From CTSoil-075 sp042610375 (GTDB taxonomy: Bacteria > Bacillota > Negativicutes > DSM-13327): 64,000 nt of DNA. Position numbers and translations under genes: made by a program. Below, piece after piece: positions 32,328 through 41,990 of the stretch; within the stretch, counting starts at the first letter, position 1; each line of letters starts with the position of its first letter. The DNA is taken from NCBI RefSeq assembly GCF_042610375.1, contig NZ_JBGJZL010000013.1, forward strand, positions 39,395 to 103,394. The letters are read 5' to 3'. The notes under the pieces were generated by a model. The model searched no databases and had not been told where the DNA came from. It worked only from the letters and a program-made list of their open reading frames with translations.

Positions 32328-33924
32328 ATTGTACAAAAACTCGTTGGTACAATGTAATATTGCTAGATGTTGCCACTGGTTGAAAATTTTTAGAAAACGT
32401 TTCAGACATAAAAGCAGTTTTACTTTTATTATTGACTAACAGATAAGACATTTTATACTGAGCAGTCGCTTGATCAAATACTCCTATCTCTTGAGTTGGC
32501 ATTGTATATTTTCCTGACCAAGTACCTTGCTCTGTATTTTGCTGCTCGCGAACGAGTCGTGGCATATTATAGCCACTATAAAACACTGATGACGTTGAAT
32601 AATCACCATATGAAGCAACCATTGCACCTTGTGCAGGCAATAAGAGGGCTATATTCTTTGCAGAACGTGCTGCTGATAATGGGACCAAACCATTATGAAC
32701 TAATAATAAACTCATGATCACAGTTACAATTCCAACCGTTTTAGGCAGATAATAAACATTGCCTTTTACTTGTAGCCACAAGATAAGACAAGTTGAGAAA
32801 ATCCCACAACTATAGATCACTGTCCAATTCGTTGCTGGAAAAAGCTTTGAGGATAGACTGATTACACCAATCAGCAGCAAAATAGGTAGTGATAAACACC
32901 ACCACACTTTTCGCCCTTCCATACCATACATTTTGTTCAAGGTATAACCAATCAATAAAGCTGTTGGAAAAGACGCAGGAAAAACATAAGTAGGATATTT
33001 AGTTGCCATCATGGTATAAAATCCAATCATGACGACTGGCCAAATTGTTAAGTACATCAAATGAGCAGATGTTCTTTCTTTTTTAAAAATACTCATGTAC
33101 CGAAAGAGGATTCCCGTCCAAGGCAATAAACTAATGGGAAACAAGACTAAATAATAATAAAATACATTATCGTCAGGATGTTCGGAAACGGTGGCCCGTA
33201 CATAATTATGTAGTCCTAGAAAGGTATTGATAAACTCACTTCCATGTAACTGGTACATTTTAAAATACCAAGGACCCGTCACAGCTAGAAAAATAAGTAT
33301 CCCTGGTATGATAAACAACTCTTTGAATAACTGCCATTGGCGAGTTAAAACAATATAAATCATTACGATTAAACCTGGCAAGACAAGACCAACAGGACCT
33401 TTTGTCAATACTGCCATACCTGCTGCCCCATAGGCAAGGATATACCAAGTGGTTTTTCTATTTCGAAGCCCCAAATAAAAAGTTGCTAAGGAAACACTTG
33501 TGAAAAAAAATAACACAGCATCCGTAATGATCATTTTTGCCAATACCCAAAATTCTAAGGACGTTCCCAATGCTAAAGCACTGAGCAATGCTGTCCTTCG
33601 ATGCTCAAATAGCTTTTGCCCAAACCAATAAACAAAAGCTACGCTCCCTGCACTAAACACCGCTGCTGGCAAACGTGCAGCGAACTCAGTAATACCAAAT
33701 ACTTTAAAGCTAAGGGCAATGAGCCAATAAATCATAATTGGTTTATCAAACCAATAGTGGCCATAAATACGCGGTGATAACCAATCACCGCTCATTACCA
33801 TTTCTTTAGCCGTAAGGGCATAATTAGATTCTACAGGATCAGTAATAGGAATATCAGCATTAAATGACAGATAAAAAATAAGAGCTGCCAAAAAAACTAA
33901 TAATGCTGTTACACGTTTTGTCAT
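32326..33924 (-). CDS. ArnT-like GT39 glycosyltransferase (second of two)
   Basis: Integral membrane glycosyltransferase (532 residues) using a polyprenyl-phosphate sugar. The N-terminal part has the family acidic motif DPVESNYALTAKEM near 32-45 and GHYWFDKPIMIYW, then many membrane segments (LTKGPVGLVLPG near 173). The C-terminal 130 residues are soluble and external. Paralogous to the next gene (about the same layout, DPDEPVYAETPKEM there). The acceptor is probably a cell-envelope glycan or lipid A; not determined. Confidence 0.85.
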   Translation of the reverse strand: MTKRVTALLVFLAALIFYLSFNADIPITDPVESNYALTAKEMVMSGDWLSPRIYGHYWFDKPIMIYWLIALSFKVFGITEFAARLPAAVFSAGSVAFVYWFGQKLFEHRRTALLSALALGTSLEFWVLAKMIITDAVLFFFTSVSLATFYLGLRNRKTTWYILAYGAAGMAVLTKGPVGLVLPGLIVMIYIVLTRQWQLFKELFIIPGILIFLAVTGPWYFKMYQLHGSEFINTFLGLHNYVRATVSEHPDDNVFYYYLVLFPISLLPWTGILFRYMSIFKKERTSAHLMYLTIWPVVMIGFYTMMATKYPTYVFPASFPTALLIGYTLNKMYGMEGRKVWWCLSLPILLLIGVISLSSKLFPATNWTVIYSCGIFSTCLILWLQVKGNVYYLPKTVGIVTVIMSLLLVHNGLVPLSAARSAKNIALLLPAQGAMVASYGDYSTSSVFYSGYNMPRLVREQQNTEQGTWSGKYTMPTQEIGVFDQATAQYKMSYLLVNNKSKTAFMSETFSKNFQPVATSSNITLYQRVFVQ

Positions 33925-33935
33925 ATCTTCCTCCC

Positions 33936-35477
33936 CTACTCCTTCAATAATAAGTATTTCTCATCAATATGAATCAAGATTGTCATTCGTTGGCGATCAG
34001 CATCGTCCAAACGTTTATAGTCAAGATCCCTAATGACAAAATAAGCATGCTGACTTTCTTGAATCCTTTGAGATAGTTCTTCATCTGTTTTTATCTCAGT
34101 CCCATAGAAATCAGTGTAAAAGGTAAAGCCAGGATGCAAGAATTTTATAATGTAAACTGCCGAAGTACCATCATAGTGCATCTTAAATTCTTTAGCCATA
34201 TTTTTTGTTGTGAAATTAGGAGCTGCTAAAGGAAATAATACCGTCACCAATACTGTAGAGAATAAAATCATCCCAATAATTTGGCTCCAGAAAGCTCGCC
34301 CGATTGACTTATTCCATAAAAAATAGGCAACAGCTAGAGCCATCATCACAAAAATTCCTGAAGCCATATATATGCCGCTTTGTAATACTGGCATCGCCTT
34401 CATGCCCATCATCATACCAACTGTAAACAATATCGCTAATACACCAAGTACAATAGCCCAACTATGTGGACGTTTTTTAGGACTTGCTGTCCACAACTGA
34501 TCAATGTACCACCCTGCAATCATAGCAAGAGGAGGGAACATCGGCAGAATATAGGATACTAATTTGGTTTGGGAAATAGAGAAGAATATGAAGATAACCA
34601 TGGCCCAGCTATTTAAAAATACTAATACAGAAGAATCCTGTTTACCTTTCGTCAAGGATGCCCACATCGATTGTAACATAATCGATGTCCATGGAAAAAA
34701 TCCCAGTATTAAAACAGGAATATAATAGTACCATAGTACACCCTCTGGATGTTCAGGTGAGGTAAATCTTGTCACATTATGAAAACCAAGGAATGTGTCA
34801 ATAAAGTCACTCCCATGAAGCTGATACATTATGATATACCAAGGGAATGCAACAAGGGCATAAAGCAATAAGCCTGATGGGATTTTCATGGTTTTAAGCT
34901 CAGACCAATTACGCGTAGCGAGGAGGTAGAAAAACACAATCATACCAGGGAAAACAAGACCAATCGGTCCTTTGGTCAAGGTTGCCAAACCAGCAAAAAA
35001 ATAGGCTAAATAATAACGTTTTTCAATAAAGGATAGTAAAGCGACAGTAAGACAAAATAATAACGTCATATCTGTTACAGCTGCTTTTCCCAAATAAAAA
35101 AACTCAATACTCGTTGTGAGCACTAAAGCTCCAGCTAGCCCTGCTCGTTCGTTAAATAAACGCCGACCAAATAAATAAACAGCTAAACTACAGGCTACAG
35201 CTAAGAGCGCTGAAGGAAACCTGGCTGCAAATTCAGTCATGCCAAATAGTTTATATGATCCTGCGACGAGCCAATAATACATGGGCGGCTTATCATACCA
35301 ATACTCACCATAAATGCGAGGTGAGATAAATTCTTCAAAGGCAAACATTTCCTTAGGTGTCTCAGCATACACAGGTTCGTCAGGATCTAATAGTGGTATT
35401 CCGCCCAAATTTAAAAATACAACCACAATACTGATAATAGCTACCAACCAAAAACCCGATCTCACTCTTGAGAACAT
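33936..35477 (-). CDS. ArnT-like GT39 glycosyltransferase (first of two)
   Basis: A 513-residue membrane protein of the same family. Residues 31-44 read DPDEPVYAETPKEM, with the acidic catalytic pair, followed by GEYWYDKPPMYYW; LTKGPIGLVFPG lies near 165. Twelve or so hydrophobic segments. It is 11 bp before its paralogue and 59 bp after the epimerase gene, with a deacetylase gene further upstream: a small sugar-transfer cluster that fits outer-membrane modification. Confidence 0.86.
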   Translation of the reverse strand: MFSRVRSGFWLVAIISIVVVFLNLGGIPLLDPDEPVYAETPKEMFAFEEFISPRIYGEYWYDKPPMYYWLVAGSYKLFGMTEFAARFPSALLAVACSLAVYLFGRRLFNERAGLAGALVLTTSIEFFYLGKAAVTDMTLLFCLTVALLSFIEKRYYLAYFFAGLATLTKGPIGLVFPGMIVFFYLLATRNWSELKTMKIPSGLLLYALVAFPWYIIMYQLHGSDFIDTFLGFHNVTRFTSPEHPEGVLWYYYIPVLILGFFPWTSIMLQSMWASLTKGKQDSSVLVFLNSWAMVIFIFFSISQTKLVSYILPMFPPLAMIAGWYIDQLWTASPKKRPHSWAIVLGVLAILFTVGMMMGMKAMPVLQSGIYMASGIFVMMALAVAYFLWNKSIGRAFWSQIIGMILFSTVLVTVLFPLAAPNFTTKNMAKEFKMHYDGTSAVYIIKFLHPGFTFYTDFYGTEIKTDEELSQRIQESQHAYFVIRDLDYKRLDDADRQRMTILIHIDEKYLLLKE

Positions 35478-35536
35478 AGATACCCTCCAATATTTCGAAA
35501 ATGAAAATTTATTTCAAGATTAATTTTTAATAAACG

Positions 35537-36448
35537 TTATATGAGTGACTGATAGGTTCTAGCTAACCCATCAAGAAGTGGCATGGAAGGTTGCCAATTT
35601 AATTGTTGCTTTGCTGCAGCATTTGATAATGACGATTTATAAATATCTCCGTCCCGAGGTTGGCTATAAATCTTAGTCACTGCTTTGCTAGAAACTTTTC
35701 CCATAGAATCAATTAAAGTGTTAACATCGATTTCTGTTTGCGTACTCACATTATAGATGTCCCCACTATGAACCGTGAGTAATGATTGATAATTAGCCGT
35801 TGCAATATCACCAACATAGATAAAATCCCGTGTTTGACTGCCATCACCAAAAATTGTGACTGGCTCACCTTGATGAATTTTGCGAGTAAAAATGCTAATT
35901 ACACCACCCTCGCCACCATCTCCCTGGCGTTCACCATATACATTTGCATAACGCAATACAACATAATCAAGGCCATATACTTTTTTATAGAGAGCTAGAT
36001 ATTTTTCACAAGTCAATTTACTCAGCCCATAAAACGACGTAGGTACTGTGGGGGATGTTTCGAGAACTGGTAACATTGTCACATCACCGTATACAGCGGC
36101 TGTCGATGAAAAAACAATACGTTTTACCGTTGTTTTACGGCATGCTTCCAACAGATTAACAGTCCCTAAGACATTCACATCACAATCATAACCAGGCAAT
36201 TCTAAAGATTTGTGAACCATGGTTTGAGCTGCTAAATGAATGACATAATCAAATTTTTCCTCAAGGAATAATTCCAATAACTCAGGACTACGAATGTCCA
36301 TTTTAATAAAATTAGCTTCTTTATGGATATTTTCCATTAATCCAGTACTCAAATTGTCAACAATAACAACCTGACAATTTTCCTGTATTAATTTTTCTAC
36401 CACATGTGAACCAATAAAACCAGCACCACCAGTGACGAGTACTTTCAT
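35537..36448 (-). CDS. NAD-dependent sugar-nucleotide epimerase (GalE-like)
   Basis: Extended short-chain dehydrogenase of 303 residues. Rossmann motif VTGGAGFIGSHVVEKL at the start, SSTAAVYGD near 112-120, catalytic YGLSKLTCEKY (Tyr/Lys) near 140, and GDGSQTRDFIYVGD near 200. Probably interconverts a UDP-hexose to feed the neighbouring glycosyltransferases. The exact sugar cannot be told from the sequence. Confidence 0.88.
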   Translation of the reverse strand: MKVLVTGGAGFIGSHVVEKLIQENCQVVIVDNLSTGLMENIHKEANFIKMDIRSPELLELFLEEKFDYVIHLAAQTMVHKSLELPGYDCDVNVLGTVNLLEACRKTTVKRIVFSSTAAVYGDVTMLPVLETSPTVPTSFYGLSKLTCEKYLALYKKVYGLDYVVLRYANVYGERQGDGGEGGVISIFTRKIHQGEPVTIFGDGSQTRDFIYVGDIATANYQSLLTVHSGDIYNVSTQTEIDVNTLIDSMGKVSSKAVTKIYSQPRDGDIYKSSLSNAAAKQQLNWQPSMPLLDGLARTYQSLI

Positions 36449-36462
36449 CGTTCAGTCCCCTT

Positions 36463-37311
36463 CTATTTTAAATCTCGAAATGAGATTAAATTTATACGAT
36501 TCTCATTTAAGCAGTGGCGTACCTTGGCACTTGTCACTGCCGCCAACTCTTCTTGACCATGATAATTCCAAGGATATATTGTATTTAACAATTCATTATC
36601 ACTTCCTGGATGCATCATTATTTCAGAGATACCGTGAGGTAATGTTTTAAGAATTGTCAACAAAAATTCTTCTTGCATATTTCCGCCTGCCAGCATACCA
36701 AAAAAATGTTCAGGCATGGCAAGTTTATTTTTTTTAACTTTTCCTTTTGCTAATTGAGCGAGCATCGTTAAGCCAGACCGAGCAATTAAACGCATGGGTG
36801 GACAAGGATAGCCACCACGGAAAAAATGAGATTCAGCTGGAATTCGGACTGCCTTAATACCAAAATCTTTTGCAATATCAATAGTAATATCCATAATAGC
36901 AGGTACAATATGCATATGTTGGTGACTATCTAAATGGGTAATCTGTATACCACTATCGACTACTTTTTTTACTTGAGCAGTCAGTTCACGCCGTATATCA
37001 GATAATTGTATTTTTCCTAAGAGATAATTTTTTAAAAACTGAGGGTATTGGGGTGATAAGTAGCCATCCTGATCAACCAAAGATTTTACTTGATCAGGAT
37101 GGCATACAGGTTTTTCCCCAACTAATGTTAAATGTACGCCAACTCCTAGCTTCTGATTTGTTTCAGCTAGTCCTACAGCATGTTCAAATGCTTTACCACT
37201 TGCCATGATTGTCGTACTCGTAATGATTCCTGTTGTATAACCTTGAATGATTCCTAAATTAACTGTTTCATGCAGACCAAAATCATCAGCATTTATGATT
37301 AAGTGTTTCAT
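36463..37311 (-). CDS. ChbG/HpnK-family carbohydrate deacetylase (YdjC-like)
   Basis: A 282-residue zinc-dependent deacetylase. The N-terminal metal site INADDFGLHE, the GVHLTLVGEKPV segment and HLDSHQHMHIVP (metal-binding His) near 125, and ISEIMMHPGSDNE near 240 are all present. Such enzymes remove N-acetyl groups from chitooligosaccharides or glycolipids. Here it sits 14 bp before a sugar epimerase, so a lipid-linked sugar is a plausible substrate. Confidence 0.88.
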   Translation of the reverse strand: MKHLIINADDFGLHETVNLGIIQGYTTGIITSTTIMASGKAFEHAVGLAETNQKLGVGVHLTLVGEKPVCHPDQVKSLVDQDGYLSPQYPQFLKNYLLGKIQLSDIRRELTAQVKKVVDSGIQITHLDSHQHMHIVPAIMDITIDIAKDFGIKAVRIPAESHFFRGGYPCPPMRLIARSGLTMLAQLAKGKVKKNKLAMPEHFFGMLAGGNMQEEFLLTILKTLPHGISEIMMHPGSDNELLNTIYPWNYHGQEELAAVTSAKVRHCLNENRINLISFRDLK

Positions 37312-37391
37312 AAAAACAACTCCTCTATACTACACTTCAAACATATATGCTATCATGTATCATGATTTTTGGCAATTCATATGACCAGTAC

Positions 37392-38177
37392 CTATTTTAC
37401 ATATTCTACGTGCCTAGCATATGCACTATGATTATGAATCGACTCGTAATTTTCACATTGTATTTCAAACCAATTGATATGAGGTTGCTCACGCAATGAT
37501 AGTACCAAATCCCTTAGTACATCTTCAACAAATTTAGCATTTTCATAAGCGTATTCGGTGACATATTTCTCATCTTCACGTTTCAGCAGAGGATATACAG
37601 GGCAACTACCTTCATTTTCTAGCAATGTGACTAAATCTTCAATCCAAATAAATTTTCCATGTTGATATTTAATTTTAGCTTTCATGAGTCCTCGTTGATT
37701 ATGGGCACCATAAGCTGAGATTTCCTTGCTGCAAGGGCATAAGGACGTAAAAGGAACCTGTACACCCAAGGTAAAATCTAAAGGATTATCTTTGCGTAGT
37801 GTGGCAGAAAAAGAACAATCAATATCAAGCATGCTTTTTAAGCCACTCACAGGTGCTGTTTTTTCAATGAAATATTTAAATTCAATATCCATTTGTGCAT
37901 ATTCAGCATCAAGTTTTTGAATGGTGTCTGCCAAAATAAATTCCATTTCACGGCTTGATACTGGTTTTTGGCTCCATTCACTCAAAATTTCAATAAACCG
38001 GCTCATATGAGTACCCTTATATTCTTTTGGCAAATCAACCGTCAGGTTAATTCTTGCTAATACGGATTGAAAAGAACCAGCTTTGGTCTTAATCAAGAAT
38101 GGTAAATGTACCTCACTAACACCCACATTCTGAATGGCAATTCCTCTATTATCTGATCTATTTTGAACGTCTTTCAA
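37392..38177 (-). CDS. folE2: GTP cyclohydrolase FolE2 (GCYH-IB)
   Basis: Converts GTP to dihydroneopterin triphosphate, the entry compound for folate and for queuosine. The 261-residue length and the blocks GVSEVHLPF, VPFTSLCPCSKEIS (with the metal-ligand cysteine) and SVYARHVEY-like ending are those of the FolE2 form, which does not require zinc. The start is a TTG (38175-38177) with AGGAG ten bases upstream. It follows queC by 3 bp, which ties it to queuosine synthesis. Confidence 0.93.
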   Translation of the reverse strand: MKDVQNRSDNRGIAIQNVGVSEVHLPFLIKTKAGSFQSVLARINLTVDLPKEYKGTHMSRFIEILSEWSQKPVSSREMEFILADTIQKLDAEYAQMDIEFKYFIEKTAPVSGLKSMLDIDCSFSATLRKDNPLDFTLGVQVPFTSLCPCSKEISAYGAHNQRGLMKAKIKYQHGKFIWIEDLVTLLENEGSCPVYPLLKREDEKYVTEYAYENAKFVEDVLRDLVLSLREQPHINWFEIQCENYESIHNHSAYARHVEYVK

Positions 38178-38180
38178 ATT

Positions 38181-38861
38181 TTATTCACTCCTAGTTTCAT
38201 ATAAAATTGGATCTTTTACACCTGCATCAGCAAAACCTTTTAAGCGGAGCAGACAACTATCACATTCTCCACAAGCAACTTCTCCTCCATTATAACAGCT
38301 TGTCGTTAATTCAAGAGGCGCCTTTAATTTTTCTCCGAGGAGGACAATATCCTTTTTAGTCAAATGCAGTAATGGGGTTTCAATTGTTATTTTTCGATGA
38401 TCTTGAACCCCAGCCTTTGTACTATAATCAGCTACCTGCTGAAATAACTCAATAAATTCAGGACGACAATCAGGATACCCTGAATAGTCAAGGGCATTTA
38501 CGCCAATAAAAATCCGATCTGCACCTGTCACTTCTGCATAACCTAAGGCATAGCTTAAGAAAATCAAATTTCGCGCAGGAACATAAGTAATGGGAATCTC
38601 CTCTTGATCAACTTGTCCTGTTGGCACAGCCATTTCTTCATCTGTTAATGCACTGCCACCAATAGCGTCCATATTGGTACGAATGACAATGTGTTTAGGG
38701 ATTTTATAATGCTCAGCAACCTTACGAGCACTTTCTAGCTCGCGATCGTGCCGTTGATTATAGTTAAAACTGATTGGAAAAATTTCATAACCTTCACTAT
38801 GAGCGACAGCCATGCATACTGTGGAATCCAAACCTCCAGATAGCAATACTACTGCTTTCAT
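38181..38861 (-). CDS. queC: 7-cyano-7-deazaguanine synthase QueC
   Basis: ATP-dependent conversion of 7-carboxy-7-deazaguanine to preQ0. PP-loop VVLLSGGLDSTVCMAVAHS at the start, DYSGYPDCRPEF near 137, and a zinc site CYNGGEVACGECDSC (about 188-202). The ATG at 38859-38861 gives the standard N terminus but has a poorly placed GAGG; a TTG at 38904-38906 overlapping the HD-GYP gene is an alternative. queD and queE are not in the window. Confidence 0.92.
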   Translation of the reverse strand: MKAVVLLSGGLDSTVCMAVAHSEGYEIFPISFNYNQRHDRELESARKVAEHYKIPKHIVIRTNMDAIGGSALTDEEMAVPTGQVDQEEIPITYVPARNLIFLSYALGYAEVTGADRIFIGVNALDYSGYPDCRPEFIELFQQVADYSTKAGVQDHRKITIETPLLHLTKKDIVLLGEKLKAPLELTTSCYNGGEVACGECDSCLLRLKGFADAGVKDPILYETRSE

Positions 38862-38902
38862 ATTATCATACACATCCTCTATACTTTCTGATTTTATAAA
38901 AC

Positions 38903-39991
38903 TCAAGTCTCTATAATATCAATAATACTAATGTTTTTATTTCTCTCCAAATCAATAAATTGTCCATCTTGCGTACAAACCGTAGGACGGCTTGCGATAA
39001 ACTGGCCAAGATAAACAACTTCTGCTCTGCGTCCATCACTTAGTTGCACGAAATTACCAACGAAATAATTTCGAACATTATTTAAAAATACAGTGCAAAT
39101 ATGAGGGTCAAGTTTATTAAACATTTCATTATTCATACTTTCTACAACTGCAAAAGGCGTATCTTTGTCATGATATACCCTTTGGGCTGTCATAGCAGCA
39201 TAAGTATCTGCAACGGCAACAATTCGCGCATATTCATGCCATTTATCCTTCGTTACCTTAAAGGGATATCCACTACCATCCATCCGCTCGTGATGCTGTA
39301 ATACTGCATAGATAATGTTAGGTGAGAGATTTTTATTGTCTTTGATTAGTTTATAGCCTAACATAGAGTGATTTTTCATAATTTCTGTCTCTTGCGCTGA
39401 TAAGGCACCTGGTTTATTCAGAATATCTAATGGAATTTGAGTTTTTCCAATATCATGTAAAAGACCTGCTAATACTAAATCTGTTAAGGCAGCTCCAGTA
39501 TACCCCAACCATTTGCCAAGCATCCCACAGATAACGGCGACATTAACAGAATGCTGGAAAGTATAATCATCTTGTTGACCTATCATTTGCAAATGATTGA
39601 TCACACCAACGGATTCGAGCATGGGAAAAATGGATTGATCCGCTAATTGTTTCAGCTCTTGAAATGGTGCTTCCTTCGAATCACGCATGGTAGCAAATGT
39701 TTTTTTGATTTGACTCATGGTTTCATCATATTGATTACAAAATTTTCTCTGTGATTTTGATAATGGAATCTCCTTCACAACAGGCACGTCAATTGATTTT
39801 GGTGTACTGATTTTTTCTTGAATAAAAACAGAAGGTACATCCCAACATTTTAATCCTTCAATGATGCTTTCTGTTAAAATTGTACCTACAGTTAACATAA
39901 TTTGTCCACTATCTGTCAGTACATCTTTACCAACTTCCATTCCTGGCAATACATCGTCAATCCCGTAACGTTTTTGTATGTAATCAGTCAC
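38903..39991 (-). CDS. HD-GYP domain protein, putative c-di-GMP phosphodiesterase (copy 1)
   Basis: A 362-residue soluble protein. N-terminal unassigned domain with GIDDVLPGMEVGKDV; HD-GYP domain from about 145 with HDIGKTQIP, NHSMLGYKLIK, QHHERMDGSGYP and ADTYAAMTAQRVY, so the full metal and GYP signature is intact. A small beta domain follows at the C terminus. GTG start with GGAAGG eight bases upstream. Predicted to degrade c-di-GMP; a paralogue is at 43588. Confidence 0.9.
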   Translation of the reverse strand: MTDYIQKRYGIDDVLPGMEVGKDVLTDSGQIMLTVGTILTESIIEGLKCWDVPSVFIQEKISTPKSIDVPVVKEIPLSKSQRKFCNQYDETMSQIKKTFATMRDSKEAPFQELKQLADQSIFPMLESVGVINHLQMIGQQDDYTFQHSVNVAVICGMLGKWLGYTGAALTDLVLAGLLHDIGKTQIPLDILNKPGALSAQETEIMKNHSMLGYKLIKDNKNLSPNIIYAVLQHHERMDGSGYPFKVTKDKWHEYARIVAVADTYAAMTAQRVYHDKDTPFAVVESMNNEMFNKLDPHICTVFLNNVRNYFVGNFVQLSDGRRAEVVYLGQFIASRPTVCTQDGQFIDLERNKNISIIDIIET

Positions 39992-40013
39992 GTCTTATTC
40001 CTTCCTTTCAGTT

Positions 40014-40057
40014 CGATAAAACCTAATCAACAAGGCGATTACAAAAGGGTTTTATCG
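40014..40057. other. Inverted repeat at the 3' end of larC
   Basis: CGATAAAACC and GGTTTTATCG around 24 bases, covering the larC stop. No T-run on the minus side; may be a weak terminator or RNA stabiliser between larC and the HD-GYP gene. Confidence 0.4.
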
Positions 40058-41233
40058 TTTCCTTTGAATCCGTGCTTGTTCTAATACAGTTTGTTGTATT
40101 TCTTTTAGAGGAATTTTAGATTTCACAGCCAATATTTTACAATCTTCATATTCAGGAGTAATACTGCAAATTTCGTCTTGATAGGAACTGATTTTTACAC
40201 GAGACTGCCCCCATGGTACATCTACACTCACTACTTCACGGGCTGCTATTTTTCGTTCAGTAGCATAATAACGTAACCCAATCGTTGATGTTTCTTTAAA
40301 TAAAATCTGAACGACCTTTTCAAATAAAGAATGGCTAACTAAAACTGATAGCATCGTTGCTGAACGATTTTTCTTCATAACAATTGGTGTTAACCAGACA
40401 TCAAAGACACCTATTTCTAATAATGTATCCATTACATAGGGAAAAACTTGCGGATTTAAATCATCAATATTGGCCTCAATCACTATTGTTTCAGATGGTA
40501 GCTCTGCTGTAGTCATTTCACCCACATGCATGCGAAGTACATTAGGAATTTCTAAATCCCAGGTTCCTGCACCATAACTAATTTTTTTGCTTATAAACTG
40601 ATCAGGCATCACTCCATAGCCACTCCCCAAAGCAGCAATCACAGCAGCCCCCGTTGGTGTTACCAGCTCTTTTGGTATATTTCCATTATAATAGGGAATG
40701 TTGGTTAATAATTCAGTTGTCGCTGGTGCTGGTATAGGCATTAACCCATGACAACACTGGACAAAGCCACTCCCCACCTGTAATTTAGAGGTATAAATAG
40801 CCTCAATTCCTAAATAATCCAGTCCAAAAGCTGTTCCTACAATATCAATAATGGCATCCACCGCACCCACTTCATGAAAGTGAATTTTTTCCATAGTCGT
40901 GCCATGTACTTTAGCTTCTGCTTGTGCCAACAACATAAAGATTTTTTTACTATTTTCTTTTACTTTGTCTTTCAATGAGGAATGGTCAATGATGTGAAGA
41001 ATATCGGATAAATGTCGATGATGATGATCGTGATCATGGGTCAATTTTACATCCACATAGACAGCATGAATACCATTTTTAATCACTTTGCTAATTGTGA
41101 GCTCATAACCATGTATATGTAATGCCGCTAACTGCTGACGCAAAACGTCTTCAGGTAAACCTGCATCAAGTAACGCTCCCAGTAGCATATTACCACTAAT
41201 TCCAGCAAAACAATCTAAATATAATGCTTTCAT
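40052..41233 (-). CDS. larC: Nickel-insertion protein LarC
   Basis: CTP-dependent cyclometallase that inserts nickel to finish the pincer cofactor. A single uninterrupted frame of 393 residues: LYLDCFAGISGNMLLGALLDAG at the start, a His-rich stretch THDHDHHHRH near 66-75 (nickel binding), HFHEVGAVDAIIDIVG near 118, and a C-terminal domain with EANIDDLNPQ near 246. In Lactiplantibacillus it is made by frameshifting; no frameshift is needed here. The only larC in the window. Confidence 0.94.
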   Translation of the reverse strand: MKALYLDCFAGISGNMLLGALLDAGLPEDVLRQQLAALHIHGYELTISKVIKNGIHAVYVDVKLTHDHDHHHRHLSDILHIIDHSSLKDKVKENSKKIFMLLAQAEAKVHGTTMEKIHFHEVGAVDAIIDIVGTAFGLDYLGIEAIYTSKLQVGSGFVQCCHGLMPIPAPATTELLTNIPYYNGNIPKELVTPTGAAVIAALGSGYGVMPDQFISKKISYGAGTWDLEIPNVLRMHVGEMTTAELPSETIVIEANIDDLNPQVFPYVMDTLLEIGVFDVWLTPIVMKKNRSATMLSVLVSHSLFEKVVQILFKETSTIGLRYYATERKIAAREVVSVDVPWGQSRVKISSYQDEICSITPEYEDCKILAVKSKIPLKEIQQTVLEQARIQRKR

Positions 41234-41237
41234 ACGA

Positions 41238-41990
41238 TTACCTCATTTTATTAATCATACTTGCCAAGCGTCCAGCACCAAAACCATTATCAATGTTGAC
41301 GACAGATACTCCTGCTGCGCAACTATTGAGCATACTGAGCAGTGCTGCCAAACCACCAAAGCTAGCACCATAACCAACACTCGTCGGCAAGGCAATTACA
41401 GGTTTGGCAACCATACCGCCAACCACGCTCACTAAAGCACCTTCCATGCCAGCTGCAACAATAATAACGTTCGCCTTCTGGAGACTTTGCTGATGGGCAA
41501 ATAAACGATGAATACCCGCAACGCCAACATCATAGATCCGCTCGACTTTATTACCCATGACTTCAGCCGTTACAGCGGCTTCTTCTGCGGCTGGAATATC
41601 ACTTGTACCAGCCGTCATCACCAAAACAACTCGATCAGGATCGGGCTCAATGGTATCATCTTTCACAACAATCAGTTTAGCGATTTCAATATACTCAGCA
41701 GCAGGTACAACTGCTTTTACTGCCAGATACATCTCCATGGTAGCGCGTGTTCCTAAAATATTTGGATTACGCATTGATAAATGTTCCATAATAATGGCGA
41801 CTTGCTCTACTGTTTTTCCTTGGCAAAAAACGACTTCGGGAAAACCTTGACGTATGGTTCGATGATGATCAATTTTCGCAAAATTCAACTCTTCATAAGG
41901 TAATATTTTTAATGTATCCATTGTCTCATCTAAAGACAAACGGTTCTCATAAAATTCTTGTAATACATTACGTAGATTGTCCATATCCAT
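41238..41990 (-). CDS. larB: LarB, nickel-pincer cofactor biosynthesis (copy 2)
   Basis: Paralogue of the protein at 21240, with the same blocks: VMTAGTSDIPAAEEAAVTA, AGMEGALVSVVGGM and PTSVGYGASFGG. The ATG at 41988-41990 is seven bases after GAGGAG and overlaps the larE end by about 22 bp; the open frame continues to 42005. With larC 4 bp downstream and larE upstream it forms a complete cofactor operon. Confidence 0.93.
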   Translation of the reverse strand: MDMDNLRNVLQEFYENRLSLDETMDTLKILPYEELNFAKIDHHRTIRQGFPEVVFCQGKTVEQVAIIMEHLSMRNPNILGTRATMEMYLAVKAVVPAAEYIEIAKLIVVKDDTIEPDPDRVVLVMTAGTSDIPAAEEAAVTAEVMGNKVERIYDVGVAGIHRLFAHQQSLQKANVIIVAAGMEGALVSVVGGMVAKPVIALPTSVGYGASFGGLAALLSMLNSCAAGVSVVNIDNGFGAGRLASMINKMR